Assembly: GCF_905207245.1 (NCBI RefSeq)
Contig: NZ_CAJLKP010000074.1
Location: forward strand, 1 to 30,932
Reading direction: 5' to 3'
Source of the DNA: an uncultured Bacteroides sp.
GTDB taxonomy: Bacteria > Bacteroidota > Bacteroidia > Bacteroidales > Bacteroidaceae
DNA length: 30,932 bases
Made by a program: the position numbers and the translations under genes. Under the pieces are notes generated by a model. It ran no database searches. It worked only from the letters and a program-made list of their open reading frames with translations, and was not told the origin of the DNA. Positions 13,418-20,076 of this stretch are shown here, in pieces. Numbering within the stretch: position 1 is the first letter of the stretch; each line of letters opens with the position of its first letter.

Positions 13418-14227
13418 TTACGCTCTGTTTATCAATTCTCTCATTATCTCTGTCATTTTCGGTTGGGCAGCATCGGCAGCTTTCTGCACTTCTTCGTGCG
13501 TCACTTCTACAATTTTGCCTTCCACACCGAGGTCGGTGATTACAGAGATACCAAACACTTTGATTCCACAATGGTTCGCAACAATCACTTCCGGCACTGT
13601 AGACATGCCTACTGCATCCGCACCGAAGATATGGAACAATTTGTATTCAGCCGGTGTTTCAAACGTCGGACCTTGTGTGCCGACGTACACGCCATGTTGC
13701 ACTTTGATACCTTTTTCCGCAGCAATCGCATCAGCCTTGCGAATTAGTTCCTTATTGTATGCTTCACTCATATCCGGGAAACGTGGTCCGTATGGGATAT
13801 TCTTGCCACGCAACGGGTGTTCGGGGAAGTAATTGATGTGGTCTGTAATAATCATCAGGTCACCGATTTCGAAATCCGGGTTTGTACCGCCGCTCGCATT
13901 GGAAACGAACAGCGTCTTGATGCCCAACTCACGCATCACACGTACAGGAAACGTCACTTCCTTCATCGAGTAACCTTCATAGTAATGGAAACGGCCTTGC
14001 ATTGCCATGATATCCTTGTTGCCCAGCTTTCCGAATATCAGCTTTCCGCTGTGTCCTTCCACCGTCGATACGGGGAAGTTCGGTATTTCCTCATACTTTA
14101 TTTCGTACTTCTCGGTGATTTCAGTGGCAAGACTGCCTAAACCGGTTCCGAGGATAATCGCTGTCTCTGGTTGTGTGTGCATCCTACCTTTTAGGTAAGC
14201 CGCTGTTTCTTGAATGAGCTCTAACAT
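13418..14227 (-). CDS. punA: Purine nucleoside phosphorylase (trimeric, PNP-I type)
   Basis: It cleaves purine nucleosides with phosphate to free base and ribose 1-phosphate for purine salvage. The product is 269 residues from the ATG at 14227 (MLELIQETAAYLKGR); a frame two codons longer would start at TTG. Family motifs are ILGTGLGSLA, EGHSGKLIFGKL, MQGRFHYYEGYS, VSNASGGTN, YVGTQGPTFETPAEY, GADAVGMSTVPEVIVA and GISVITDLG; the serine, histidine, glutamate and asparagine (replaced by Asp in ITDLG) of the phosphate and base pockets are recognisable. Bases 14184-14227 overlap the end of lpxK (44 nt), and thiL starts 2 nt after its stop, so expression is operonic. Confidence 0.95.
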   Translation of the reverse strand: MLELIQETAAYLKGRMHTQPETAIILGTGLGSLATEITEKYEIKYEEIPNFPVSTVEGHSGKLIFGKLGNKDIMAMQGRFHYYEGYSMKEVTFPVRVMRELGIKTLFVSNASGGTNPDFEIGDLMIITDHINYFPEHPLRGKNIPYGPRFPDMSEAYNKELIRKADAIAAEKGIKVQHGVYVGTQGPTFETPAEYKLFHIFGADAVGMSTVPEVIVANHCGIKVFGISVITDLGVEGKIVEVTHEEVQKAADAAQPKMTEIMRELINRA

Positions 14228-15287
14228 AGCCAATAATATTTTGGTTAAATATATGTTGTTGATTTTGTAAGAATTCTATCTCTATCGGCAAAACGTACAA
14301 GCACGGTTTCAATGCTTCCGCCAGTGCCGGATGATGTTGCAACCTTGTCGCATCCTTTTCTGTGGTGACAATCAGCTTCTTTTCTCCATCCAGGTGTTCG
14401 AAGCGTTCCTTTATCAATTGCAGGTCTTTATTGCTGAAATCATGATGGTCATCAAACTGGCATAAATCCACGTGGGGCGTATGTGCTTTCAGTTTCTCCA
14501 CCAATGTGGCAGGCGAGGCAATCCCCGTCACCAGCAATATCCGTTCGTCTTTTCCGAGTGAAGCAAGTGTCCGTCGTTTCTCTCCGAATAATGGGGTCAG
14601 TGCACCATACCTGAATGATGAAAAATAGAGTTGCTGATACGGGTACAACTTTAGTCTTTTCGTGATGATGTTGAAATCTATGGGTTTGATATCCTCCGGA
14701 CATTTCGTCACGATTACGATATGTGCCCGGTTTTTGCCGTCTTCCGGTTCACGCAGACGACCTGCCGGAAGCAGTGTGTCGTCTGAAAACAGTCTGTGGA
14801 AATCCGTCAGCAGTATGTTCAGACCTGCTTTTACATACCGGTGCTGAAAGGCATCATCCAATAACACCACGTCCACTTTGGGATTTTCCAGTTTCATCAA
14901 CTGTTCGATACCGTGGCAACGATTCTCGTCCACAGCCACCCGTATACCGGGAAATTTGGTTTTTATCTGATAAGGCTCGTCACCGATGCGTTTTACGTTT
15001 GTTTCGTCTGTAGCCAGTACGTATCCTTTGCTTTTCCGTTTGTAACCCCGGCTCAGCATAGCGACGTTAGCTCCCGTTTGTTGCAACAGCTTGATAAGAT
15101 ACTCCGTGTGTGGCGTCTTGCCCGTTCCGCCCACGGCGAGGTTTCCGACGCATACCACAGGTACGTCAAAACTCTTTGACCGGTAAAATCCCCAATCAAA
15201 GAGTTTGTTTCGCAGGCCTACCCCTATCCCGTAAAGCCACGAGACAGGGTATAGCCAATAGTGTATCTTAACAAGCGGTTCTTCCAT
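14184..15287 (-). CDS. lpxK: Tetraacyldisaccharide 4'-kinase
   Basis: It phosphorylates the 4' position of the lipid A disaccharide precursor at the inner face of the cytoplasmic membrane. The product is 367 residues, starting MEEPLVKIHYWLYPVSWLYG, with an amphipathic or hydrophobic N-terminal segment typical of LpxK. The P-loop is VGNLAVGGTGKTP (residues 47-59). Other family motifs are AMLSRGYKRKSKGYV, IGDEPYQIKTKFP, VDVVLLDDAFQHRYVK, LLPAGRLREP and LVTGIASP. The start lies 12 nt after the sppA stop, and the 3' end overlaps punA by 44 nt. The length and motifs are normal for Bacteroidetes LpxK. Confidence 0.96.
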   Translation of the reverse strand: MEEPLVKIHYWLYPVSWLYGIGVGLRNKLFDWGFYRSKSFDVPVVCVGNLAVGGTGKTPHTEYLIKLLQQTGANVAMLSRGYKRKSKGYVLATDETNVKRIGDEPYQIKTKFPGIRVAVDENRCHGIEQLMKLENPKVDVVLLDDAFQHRYVKAGLNILLTDFHRLFSDDTLLPAGRLREPEDGKNRAHIVIVTKCPEDIKPIDFNIITKRLKLYPYQQLYFSSFRYGALTPLFGEKRRTLASLGKDERILLVTGIASPATLVEKLKAHTPHVDLCQFDDHHDFSNKDLQLIKERFEHLDGEKKLIVTTEKDATRLQHHPALAEALKPCLYVLPIEIEFLQNQQHIFNQNIIGYVRAHSRNSGLPKR

Positions 15288-15299
15288 CCACTCCTTTCT

Positions 15300-17069
15300 T
15301 TAATTGATGTTCAACTCAAACGGAACGCGTGCCTGAATCTTATCGTAATTCTCGAAATTGTTCAGCCAGTCGAACTGGTTATAGATTTCACTGACTTTGC
15401 CTTTCAACATACGGGATTGGATATATCCGCCCGGATTCGTATCCATCAGCGTTTCAAAGAAACTCTTCTTGCCCGGATAAGACATCACAGTGTATGCTTC
15501 CAGTCCAGCTTTTCCGATGGCCATTTCCAGTGCTTTGTCCAGTCCTCCCAGTTCATCCACTAAGCCCAGTTCTTTGGCTTTGGCACCTGTCCATACACGG
15601 CCTTCGGCTATTTTTTTGATTTCATCCGTTGTCATACCACGACCTTCTGCGCAACGTTTCACGAAAAGTTCATAACCTTCGTTCACCATATTCTGCATCA
15701 AAGCCTTTTCACCTTCATTCAGCGGACGTCCCATCATGCCGAAGTCGGCATACGTATTCGTCTTGACTGCATCGAATGAAAGACCGATCTTGTCTGTCAG
15801 GCCCTTCACGTTGGGGAACATACCAAAGATACCGATAGAACCTGTCAGTGTAGTCGGGTCAGCCACGATACTGTCTGCATTACAAGAAATGTAGTAACCG
15901 CCTGAAGCAGCATAATCACCCATTGAAACAATCACCGGTTTCTCCTTCTTCAATTCAGTCACTGCATACCAGATTTGTTCCGAACCATAAGCACTACCAC
16001 CCGGAGAATTCACGCGCAGTACTACGGCTTTCACGTCTTCATCGTCTTTCAACTTACGTAAGTCGCGGATTACTTTGTCAGCGTTGATTCCTTCTTCGCT
16101 ACCAGCACGGGAACCTCCGTTGTCAATAGCCCCGTATGCATAATACACGGCAACGATATTTCCACTCTTATCCTTCGGAACGTTCTTCTTCACGTTTATC
16201 ATATCTTTCAGAGTCAGCACCGGCATGCGGTCATCCTCATCAATGCCGACCATGGTCTTCAGATAATTGCGCACATCATTTTTATATATTAATGTATCGG
16301 CAAGTCCGTACTCCATACAATCTTTTGCCGGATAGAACATCAGCATCTTGTCTGCGGCTTCATTCAGTTTCTCTTTGCTCACACCTCTTGATTCGGAAAC
16401 ATCACTCAACATTTGTCCCCAGATACCATTCAGGAATACAGTAACCTGTTCACGGTTAGCGGGGCTCATTTCTGTTGAGATGAACGGTTCAACTGCCGAT
16501 TTGTAAGTACCCACTTTGAATACCTGCATTTCAACACCGATTTTATTTAGCAGATCTTTATAGAAAATCGGGGTGGAAGCCAGCCCGTACCAGCCGATGG
16601 CACCTTGAGGATTCAGTAATACTTTGTCAGCCACGCTTGCCAGATAATACAGGCGTTGCGTATATTGGTCGCCGTAAGCTACTACGAACTTACCGCTGGT
16701 CTTGAAGTCGGCCAATGCTTTGCGAATCTCTTCCAGTGAGGCGAAACCTATACCCATAGAGCCGGCTTGCAGATAAATACCTTTGATGTTTTCATTCTCT
16801 TTAGCCTTTTGGATAGACGAAAGGATGTCATCCAACCCATATGTTGTTTCATCGTCGCTCAGGAACATTTCGAACGGATTGTCCTGACTGCGTTCGGAAA
16901 GCATGCCTTTCAGGTCGAGCATCATCACCGAGTTCTTACGTACCTGAGTTTCAGACTCTGATGAAGACAGCATACCAAATACTATCAGAATACTGACGAA
17001 AAATAACACGACGCTTGACACGATTATACCGGTAATGGTGGCCAGCGTAAATTTAAAAAAATCCTTCAT
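15300..17069 (-). CDS. sppA: Signal peptide peptidase SppA (67-kDa type)
   Basis: A membrane-bound serine protease with a Ser-Lys dyad that degrades cleaved signal peptides. It has 589 residues with a single N-terminal transmembrane helix (about residues 10-33), and then two tandem SppA/ClpP-like domains. The catalytic lysine is K190 in KVGTYKSAVEPF of the first domain, and the nucleophile is S389 in GDYAASGGYYIS of the second. VLRVNSPGGSA (about 350-360) and PTTLTGSIGIFG are further hallmarks. It heads the operon with lpxK, punA and thiL; a -7 promoter box lies 41 nt upstream of the start codon. Length matches the long SppA form. Confidence 0.96.
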   Translation of the reverse strand: MKDFFKFTLATITGIIVSSVVLFFVSILIVFGMLSSSESETQVRKNSVMMLDLKGMLSERSQDNPFEMFLSDDETTYGLDDILSSIQKAKENENIKGIYLQAGSMGIGFASLEEIRKALADFKTSGKFVVAYGDQYTQRLYYLASVADKVLLNPQGAIGWYGLASTPIFYKDLLNKIGVEMQVFKVGTYKSAVEPFISTEMSPANREQVTVFLNGIWGQMLSDVSESRGVSKEKLNEAADKMLMFYPAKDCMEYGLADTLIYKNDVRNYLKTMVGIDEDDRMPVLTLKDMINVKKNVPKDKSGNIVAVYYAYGAIDNGGSRAGSEEGINADKVIRDLRKLKDDEDVKAVVLRVNSPGGSAYGSEQIWYAVTELKKEKPVIVSMGDYAASGGYYISCNADSIVADPTTLTGSIGIFGMFPNVKGLTDKIGLSFDAVKTNTYADFGMMGRPLNEGEKALMQNMVNEGYELFVKRCAEGRGMTTDEIKKIAEGRVWTGAKAKELGLVDELGGLDKALEMAIGKAGLEAYTVMSYPGKKSFFETLMDTNPGGYIQSRMLKGKVSEIYNQFDWLNNFENYDKIQARVPFELNIN

Positions 17070-17109
17070 TGCATTTATTGTTTTTTGTATGCTAACTTAT
17101 AAAAGCTAA

Positions 17110-17117
17110 CAAAGATA
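17110..17117 (-). promoter_or_regulatory. Promoter -7 box of the sppA operon
   Basis: TATCTTTG on the minus strand (17117-17110) matches the Bacteroides -7 consensus exactly. No clear TTTG -33 box lies at the right distance. The start codon of sppA is 40 nt downstream. Confidence 0.55.
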
Positions 17118-17192
17118 AATAATTGAGTTGATATTTACCCTATCTGTCGCAAGGTTTTTCATTTTGTCACACTGTCTACCCTAAAACATTAT

Positions 17193-17200
17193 TATCTTTG
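17193..17200 (+). promoter_or_regulatory. Promoter -7 box of the invertase leader
   Basis: TATCTTTG on the plus strand is a perfect TAnnTTTG match. A TTTG occurs at 17163-17166, but 26 nt away, longer than the usual spacing. It would start transcription just before the 12-codon leader ORF. Confidence 0.55.
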
Positions 17201-17232
17201 TGTCGTTTTAAATGTAGGAAGGAGAACAAACC

Positions 17233-17271
17233 ATGAGCAGTGAAATCTATCTAAATACAAAATCTCAATAA
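17233..17271 (+). CDS. Putative 12-residue leader peptide
   Basis: ATG to TAA encodes MSSEIYLNTKSQ. It is preceded at 7 nt by GGAAGGAG, a strong Shine-Dalgarno sequence, which is unusual for Bacteroides and supports translation. It lies between a -7 box and an intrinsic terminator that stands in front of the invertase gene, so a leader-peptide or attenuation role is plausible. The peptide has no run of one amino acid that would suggest a starvation signal. It could instead be part of a short untranslated RNA. Confidence 0.4.
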   Translation: MSSEIYLNTKSQ

Positions 17272-17301
17272 TCGATAGATAAAGGCTGTCATTTTAAACA
17301 T

Positions 17302-17341
17302 AGCACTACACGACGCTGTTCGTGTAGTGCTTTTTATTTTT
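17302..17341 (+). terminator. Terminator/attenuator ahead of the invertase gene
   Basis: A perfect 12-bp stem AGCACTACACGA (17302-17313) / TCGTGTAGTGCT (17320-17331) with loop CGCTGT, followed by TTTTATTTTTAT. Only 20 nt separate the T-tract from the invertase ATG and no promoter is visible between. The invertase must therefore be expressed by read-through or regulated antitermination. Confidence 0.8.
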
Positions 17342-17361
17342 ATACTATTAATTATATAATT

Positions 17362-18312
17362 ATGAAACAAAACAGTTTAACCGGCTTCATGAATGAAGTC
17401 ATTGTAGAGTTGCAGCAAGAAGGCCGTTTTGCTACTGCTAATATTTACAAGTATGCCTTGCGGGCATTTACGGAATCCATAGGAGATGGTGAAATCTTCT
17501 GGGGAGGTCTTAATAGATGGGCTTTGCGGCATTTCCAGGTTTTTATGGAAAATCAGCAAAAGAGTTACAATACTATCTCCACTTATATTCGTGCGCTGCG
17601 TGCGATTTATAACCGTGCGGTAGATCGTGGATTGGTGAAAGGTGAATTCCGCTTGTTTGCAAACTTGAAAACGGGAGTTGTTTCGGAAAAGAAACTGGCT
17701 GTCACGGCTTTGCAAATGCAAAAGCTCGTGCATACACCCCAAAAACGGCAACTTCCGCCGAAAGTGCGCCAAGCACAAGATATCCTCTCGTTGATGGTGC
17801 TTCTGCAGGGAATGCCTTATACCGACTTGGCACATTTGCATAAAGGCGATCTGAATGGTGATTTGCTGACTTGCCATCGTCAGAAGACGGGGACGGAACT
17901 CTGTGTGAAGGTGCTTCCCGAAGCGATGGAGTTGATTGAACGCTATCGTAATCGTGAAGCATGTTCTCCTTATCTCCTTAATCTTCTTAGTGGTGCTAAC
18001 TCAGAAAAAGAGGCTTTCGAAGAATATCAGAGGAAACTTCGTGAGCTGAACTTACAGTTATCTAAACTTCCCGCATTGTGTGGGGTGGAAGGTGTAAAAG
18101 TCAGTTCATATACCGCCCGCCATACATGGGCTACACTTGCTAAGTACTGTCAAGTACCGGAGGAAGTCATTTCCGAAGGGTTGGGACATTCTTCATTGGA
18201 AGTCACCCGCACATATCTGAAAAGTTTTGGAGGCGATGAACTTGAGAAAGCCAATCGGATAATAATTGATTACATATCTACCGGGAATAAGAATGTGTGG
18301 AGTAGAGCTTAA
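17362..18312 (+). CDS. Tyrosine-type DNA invertase
   Basis: A 316-residue tyrosine recombinase of the short Bacteroides invertase type (no arm-binding domain), starting MKQNSLTGFMNEVIVELQQ. The N-terminal core-binding domain covers about residues 1-105 and the catalytic domain about 115-300. Seen are K175 in CHRQKTGTEL, R253 in SSYTARHTWATLA (the family SYxARHxWA motif), H276 in GLGHSSLE, and nucleophile Y285 in VTRTYLK. At the place of the first arginine the sequence reads LLQGMPYTDL, with Q149 where many relatives have Arg. The first inverted-repeat-like site starts 7 nt after its stop, and a promoter-bearing invertible segment follows at once. Control of that switch is its most likely job. 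It is preceded by a terminator in its leader. Confidence 0.92.
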   Translation: MKQNSLTGFMNEVIVELQQEGRFATANIYKYALRAFTESIGDGEIFWGGLNRWALRHFQVFMENQQKSYNTISTYIRALRAIYNRAVDRGLVKGEFRLFANLKTGVVSEKKLAVTALQMQKLVHTPQKRQLPPKVRQAQDILSLMVLLQGMPYTDLAHLHKGDLNGDLLTCHRQKTGTELCVKVLPEAMELIERYRNREACSPYLLNLLSGANSEKEAFEEYQRKLRELNLQLSKLPALCGVEGVKVSSYTARHTWATLAKYCQVPEEVISEGLGHSSLEVTRTYLKSFGGDELEKANRIIIDYISTGNKNVWSRA

Positions 18313-18319
18313 GTTTTCT

Positions 18320-18336
18320 GTTACTTCGTAAGTAAC
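18320..18336 (+). repeat. Extra copy of the inversion site (outer left)
   Basis: GTTACTTCGTAAGTAAC, itself a palindrome around CGT. It shares 16 bp in direct orientation with the inner left repeat (18352-18367) and is an inverted copy of the right repeat core (18654-18670). The flanks TCTG and GG match the right repeat read in the direct sense, so only the 3-nt centre is reversed. Confidence 0.8.
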
Positions 18337-18351
18337 GGAATGCAGAGCGCA

Positions 18352-18370
18352 TTACTTCGTAAGTAACAGA
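18352..18370 (+). repeat. Inverted repeat left (IRL) of the invertible promoter
   Basis: TTACTTCGTAAGTAACAGA is the exact reverse complement of 18651-18669: 19 of 19 positions, and the match stops on both sides. Confidence 0.9.
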
Positions 18371-18385
18371 TACGTAATCTTGCTG

Positions 18386-18415
18386 CAAAGATATTAAAAT
18401 TTTGATAAAAACAAA
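18386..18415 (-). promoter_or_regulatory. Invertible promoter, currently pointing away from the fimbrial operon
   Basis: On the minus strand the -33 box is TTTG (18415-18412), followed by 18 nt and the -7 box TATCTTTG (18393-18386). Both fit the Bacteroides primary sigma consensus. Confidence 0.82.
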
Positions 18416-18650
18416 TTATAAAAAATAATTTTAGATAATATTTAACTGAAAACACGACTCCAATAACCAAGACAGACAGTAAATCGACATATCACCGCCT
18501 TCTCGGCTATGAGAACACACAGTATTCTCCCTATCCACGTTTTACCTTTTACATGGACCTGTGATATTCTACGCTCTATTCTCACGTGATTTCAACTTAA
18601 GATGCCCGCCGTGTTCCTATAACGCTTTATATTTTCCGTATTTGCGTGCT

Positions 18651-18669
18651 TCTGTTACTTACGAAGTAA
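18651..18669 (+). repeat. Inverted repeat right (IRR) of the invertible promoter
   Basis: TCTGTTACTTACGAAGTAA is the exact reverse complement of 18352-18370. It is followed by CGG and then the A-rich leader of the gene at 18688. Confidence 0.9.
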
Positions 18670-18687
18670 CGGTTAAAACAAACAATT

Positions 18688-19062
18688 ATGCTCACACAAC
18701 TGACACAAACAGCTATCGCCGTATTATACGACATTTATGCTGGTGGCAAACCATATCGCACAGCACAATTAACCATTGCGCCGCAAGAATTGATTGACAT
18801 TCTCACAAAGTTTGAGATGGCCAGATTGGTTCGTCGTAAAGAAGTTCCGTCGTCCGGGCTTCTGGCTTCGTATGAGCTGACCTGTTCTTATACGGATATA
18901 TCTCTACTAAATATATTGGAAGCTCTCGACGAGCATCTGAATTGCAATCATCCTACTAAGGAGAAGATGTATCTGCAATACCGTGCTGCTGCCCATCGCT
19001 TGGGAGTCATCAACCAGATGACCCGACTTTATTTATCTGAAATCAAGCTGATCGATTTATAA
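18688..19062 (+). CDS. Rrf2-like winged-helix regulator
   Basis: A 124-residue protein starting MLTQLTQTAIAVLYDIYAGG. The pattern is that of Rrf2-type regulators: an N-terminal helix, a helix-turn-helix region (IAPQELIDILTKFEMARLVRR), a beta-wing (PSSGLLASYELT), and the characteristic DISLLNILEALDEHL before a helical end. The three-cysteine iron-sulfur cluster seen in IscR/NsrR is absent; only one Cys (in LNCNHPTKEK) lies in the corresponding segment, so it is likely a non-cluster Rrf2 relative. It is the first gene after the invertible promoter, and its TAA overlaps the ATG of the first fimbrillin gene (TAATG), so the two are coupled. It may regulate its own operon or other fimbrial loci in the ON phase. 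Confidence 0.72.
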   Translation: MLTQLTQTAIAVLYDIYAGGKPYRTAQLTIAPQELIDILTKFEMARLVRRKEVPSSGLLASYELTCSYTDISLLNILEALDEHLNCNHPTKEKMYLQYRAAAHRLGVINQMTRLYLSEIKLIDL

Positions 19063-20009
19063 TGAAAAGGAATTTACCCATCATTCTCGGCAAGCTTTGT
19101 GGCGTGCTGCTTCCGCTACTTCTTGTTGCGACTACCTTCACCGGTTGTGCCAAACACTCGTCCGAAGATGCACCCGATCCTGTGCCTATCCGCCTCTATG
19201 CAGGTATTCATACCCGTGCGGCGGTCGATGCCTTCGATGCCACTCCTGTATGCATTGCCTGTGGTACATCTTCCGGGCTTTATACTACTATTTGGGACGG
19301 CGTCGCTACGGCAAATGAGATTACTCTTACCCCAGTACGCTATTATCCCGAAGATGGTACATCGCTTTTTCTGCGTGGTTACTATCCCCCTGTACCGATG
19401 GCTGCCGATGGCACATTGACTTTTACCCTTACCGGAGACGAAGACCTTCTGCTCAGCGGTGAGCAAAATGGTTCTCTTTCTTCACCTTTTACTTCCGACA
19501 GTAAAGGGACGTTGGTTTACAACCATCTGTTGACGAAATTAAGTTTTGCCATTCATTTGGAGGGCGATGACATACCTTCCCTTCGTGTCCGTGCTCTGCA
19601 ACTCAATGGTTTGGCAGGGCAAGTCACACTGGCTTTACAAACCGGTGCATTATCCTATGGTGATGCCACGGTTCCTGTGCCAATCTATTCGGCCACAGTT
19701 GATGCCGAAGGGCTTCCATTTACAGACGGAGTACTGCAACTTCCCGGTTATGCCTTGGTGCAACCTCAGTCCGACTTCACACTCGATATGGTGATTGCCG
19801 TTGACGATGACCGTTCCCATGATCTTGAATACCATGACTTGGCTATCAGCTTCGAGGGTGGTGGTGGCGAAGGCGGCATAGCCTATACGGTGAAAGTGGA
19901 ATTGCCGACTCCCACATTTCCCGATCCTGTACCTGTCAGGGTTACCGCCACCATTGTGCCTTGGGAAGCAGGCGATTCCGGTAGCGGAGATATTCCCGGC
20001 TGGGAGTGA
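19062..20009 (+). CDS. Fimbrillin-family lipoprotein 1
   Basis: A 315-residue exported lipoprotein of the Mfa-like/fimbrillin superfamily, a predicted type V pilus subunit. The signal peptide ends in the lipobox FTGC (Cys29). A protease-maturation-like site THTRAA is not far behind (R52 in IHTRAAVD). The N-terminal domain ends with the family hallmark GDEDLLLSG and NHLLTKLSF (H155). The C-terminus TIVPWEAGDSGSGDIPGWE has the I/VxxW strand found near fimbrillin ends, which in this pilus class takes part in subunit strand exchange. It overlaps the regulator stop by 1 nt. Whether it is stalk, anchor or tip cannot be read. Confidence 0.82.
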   Translation: MKRNLPIILGKLCGVLLPLLLVATTFTGCAKHSSEDAPDPVPIRLYAGIHTRAAVDAFDATPVCIACGTSSGLYTTIWDGVATANEITLTPVRYYPEDGTSLFLRGYYPPVPMAADGTLTFTLTGDEDLLLSGEQNGSLSSPFTSDSKGTLVYNHLLTKLSFAIHLEGDDIPSLRVRALQLNGLAGQVTLALQTGALSYGDATVPVPIYSATVDAEGLPFTDGVLQLPGYALVQPQSDFTLDMVIAVDDDRSHDLEYHDLAISFEGGGGEGGIAYTVKVELPTPTFPDPVPVRVTATIVPWEAGDSGSGDIPGWE

Positions 20010-20076
20010 GGTATTAATAGTAACTACTATATAAACGAACGAATAAATTATTAATCATTTAATTAAGACGTAGAAT

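Larger units (their letters stand above)
18352..18669. other. Invertible promoter segment (OFF orientation here)
   Basis: A segment of about 318 bp between 19-bp perfect inverted repeats, directly after an invertase gene and directly before the fimbrial operon. The interior is non-coding and AT-rich at the left end. The only promoter matching consensus (18386-18415) points left, toward the 3' end of the invertase gene. Inversion at these repeats would place its -7 box at 18628-18635 on the plus strand, 52 nt upstream of the ATG at 18688. No TAnnTTTG box faces right in the present orientation. Confidence 0.87.

Noticed and set aside
13416..13571. N-terminal 52-codon extension of the thiL frame
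   Set aside because: It overlaps conserved punA codons, has an unrelated Arg/Cys-rich sequence, and the ATG at 13415 gives the family length.
18320..18370. The paired GTTACTT...AAGTAAC palindromes as a transcription terminator of the invertase gene
   Set aside because: Neither has a T-tract following. An identical inverted copy 300 bp away fits recombination sites better, though a terminating side effect is possible.
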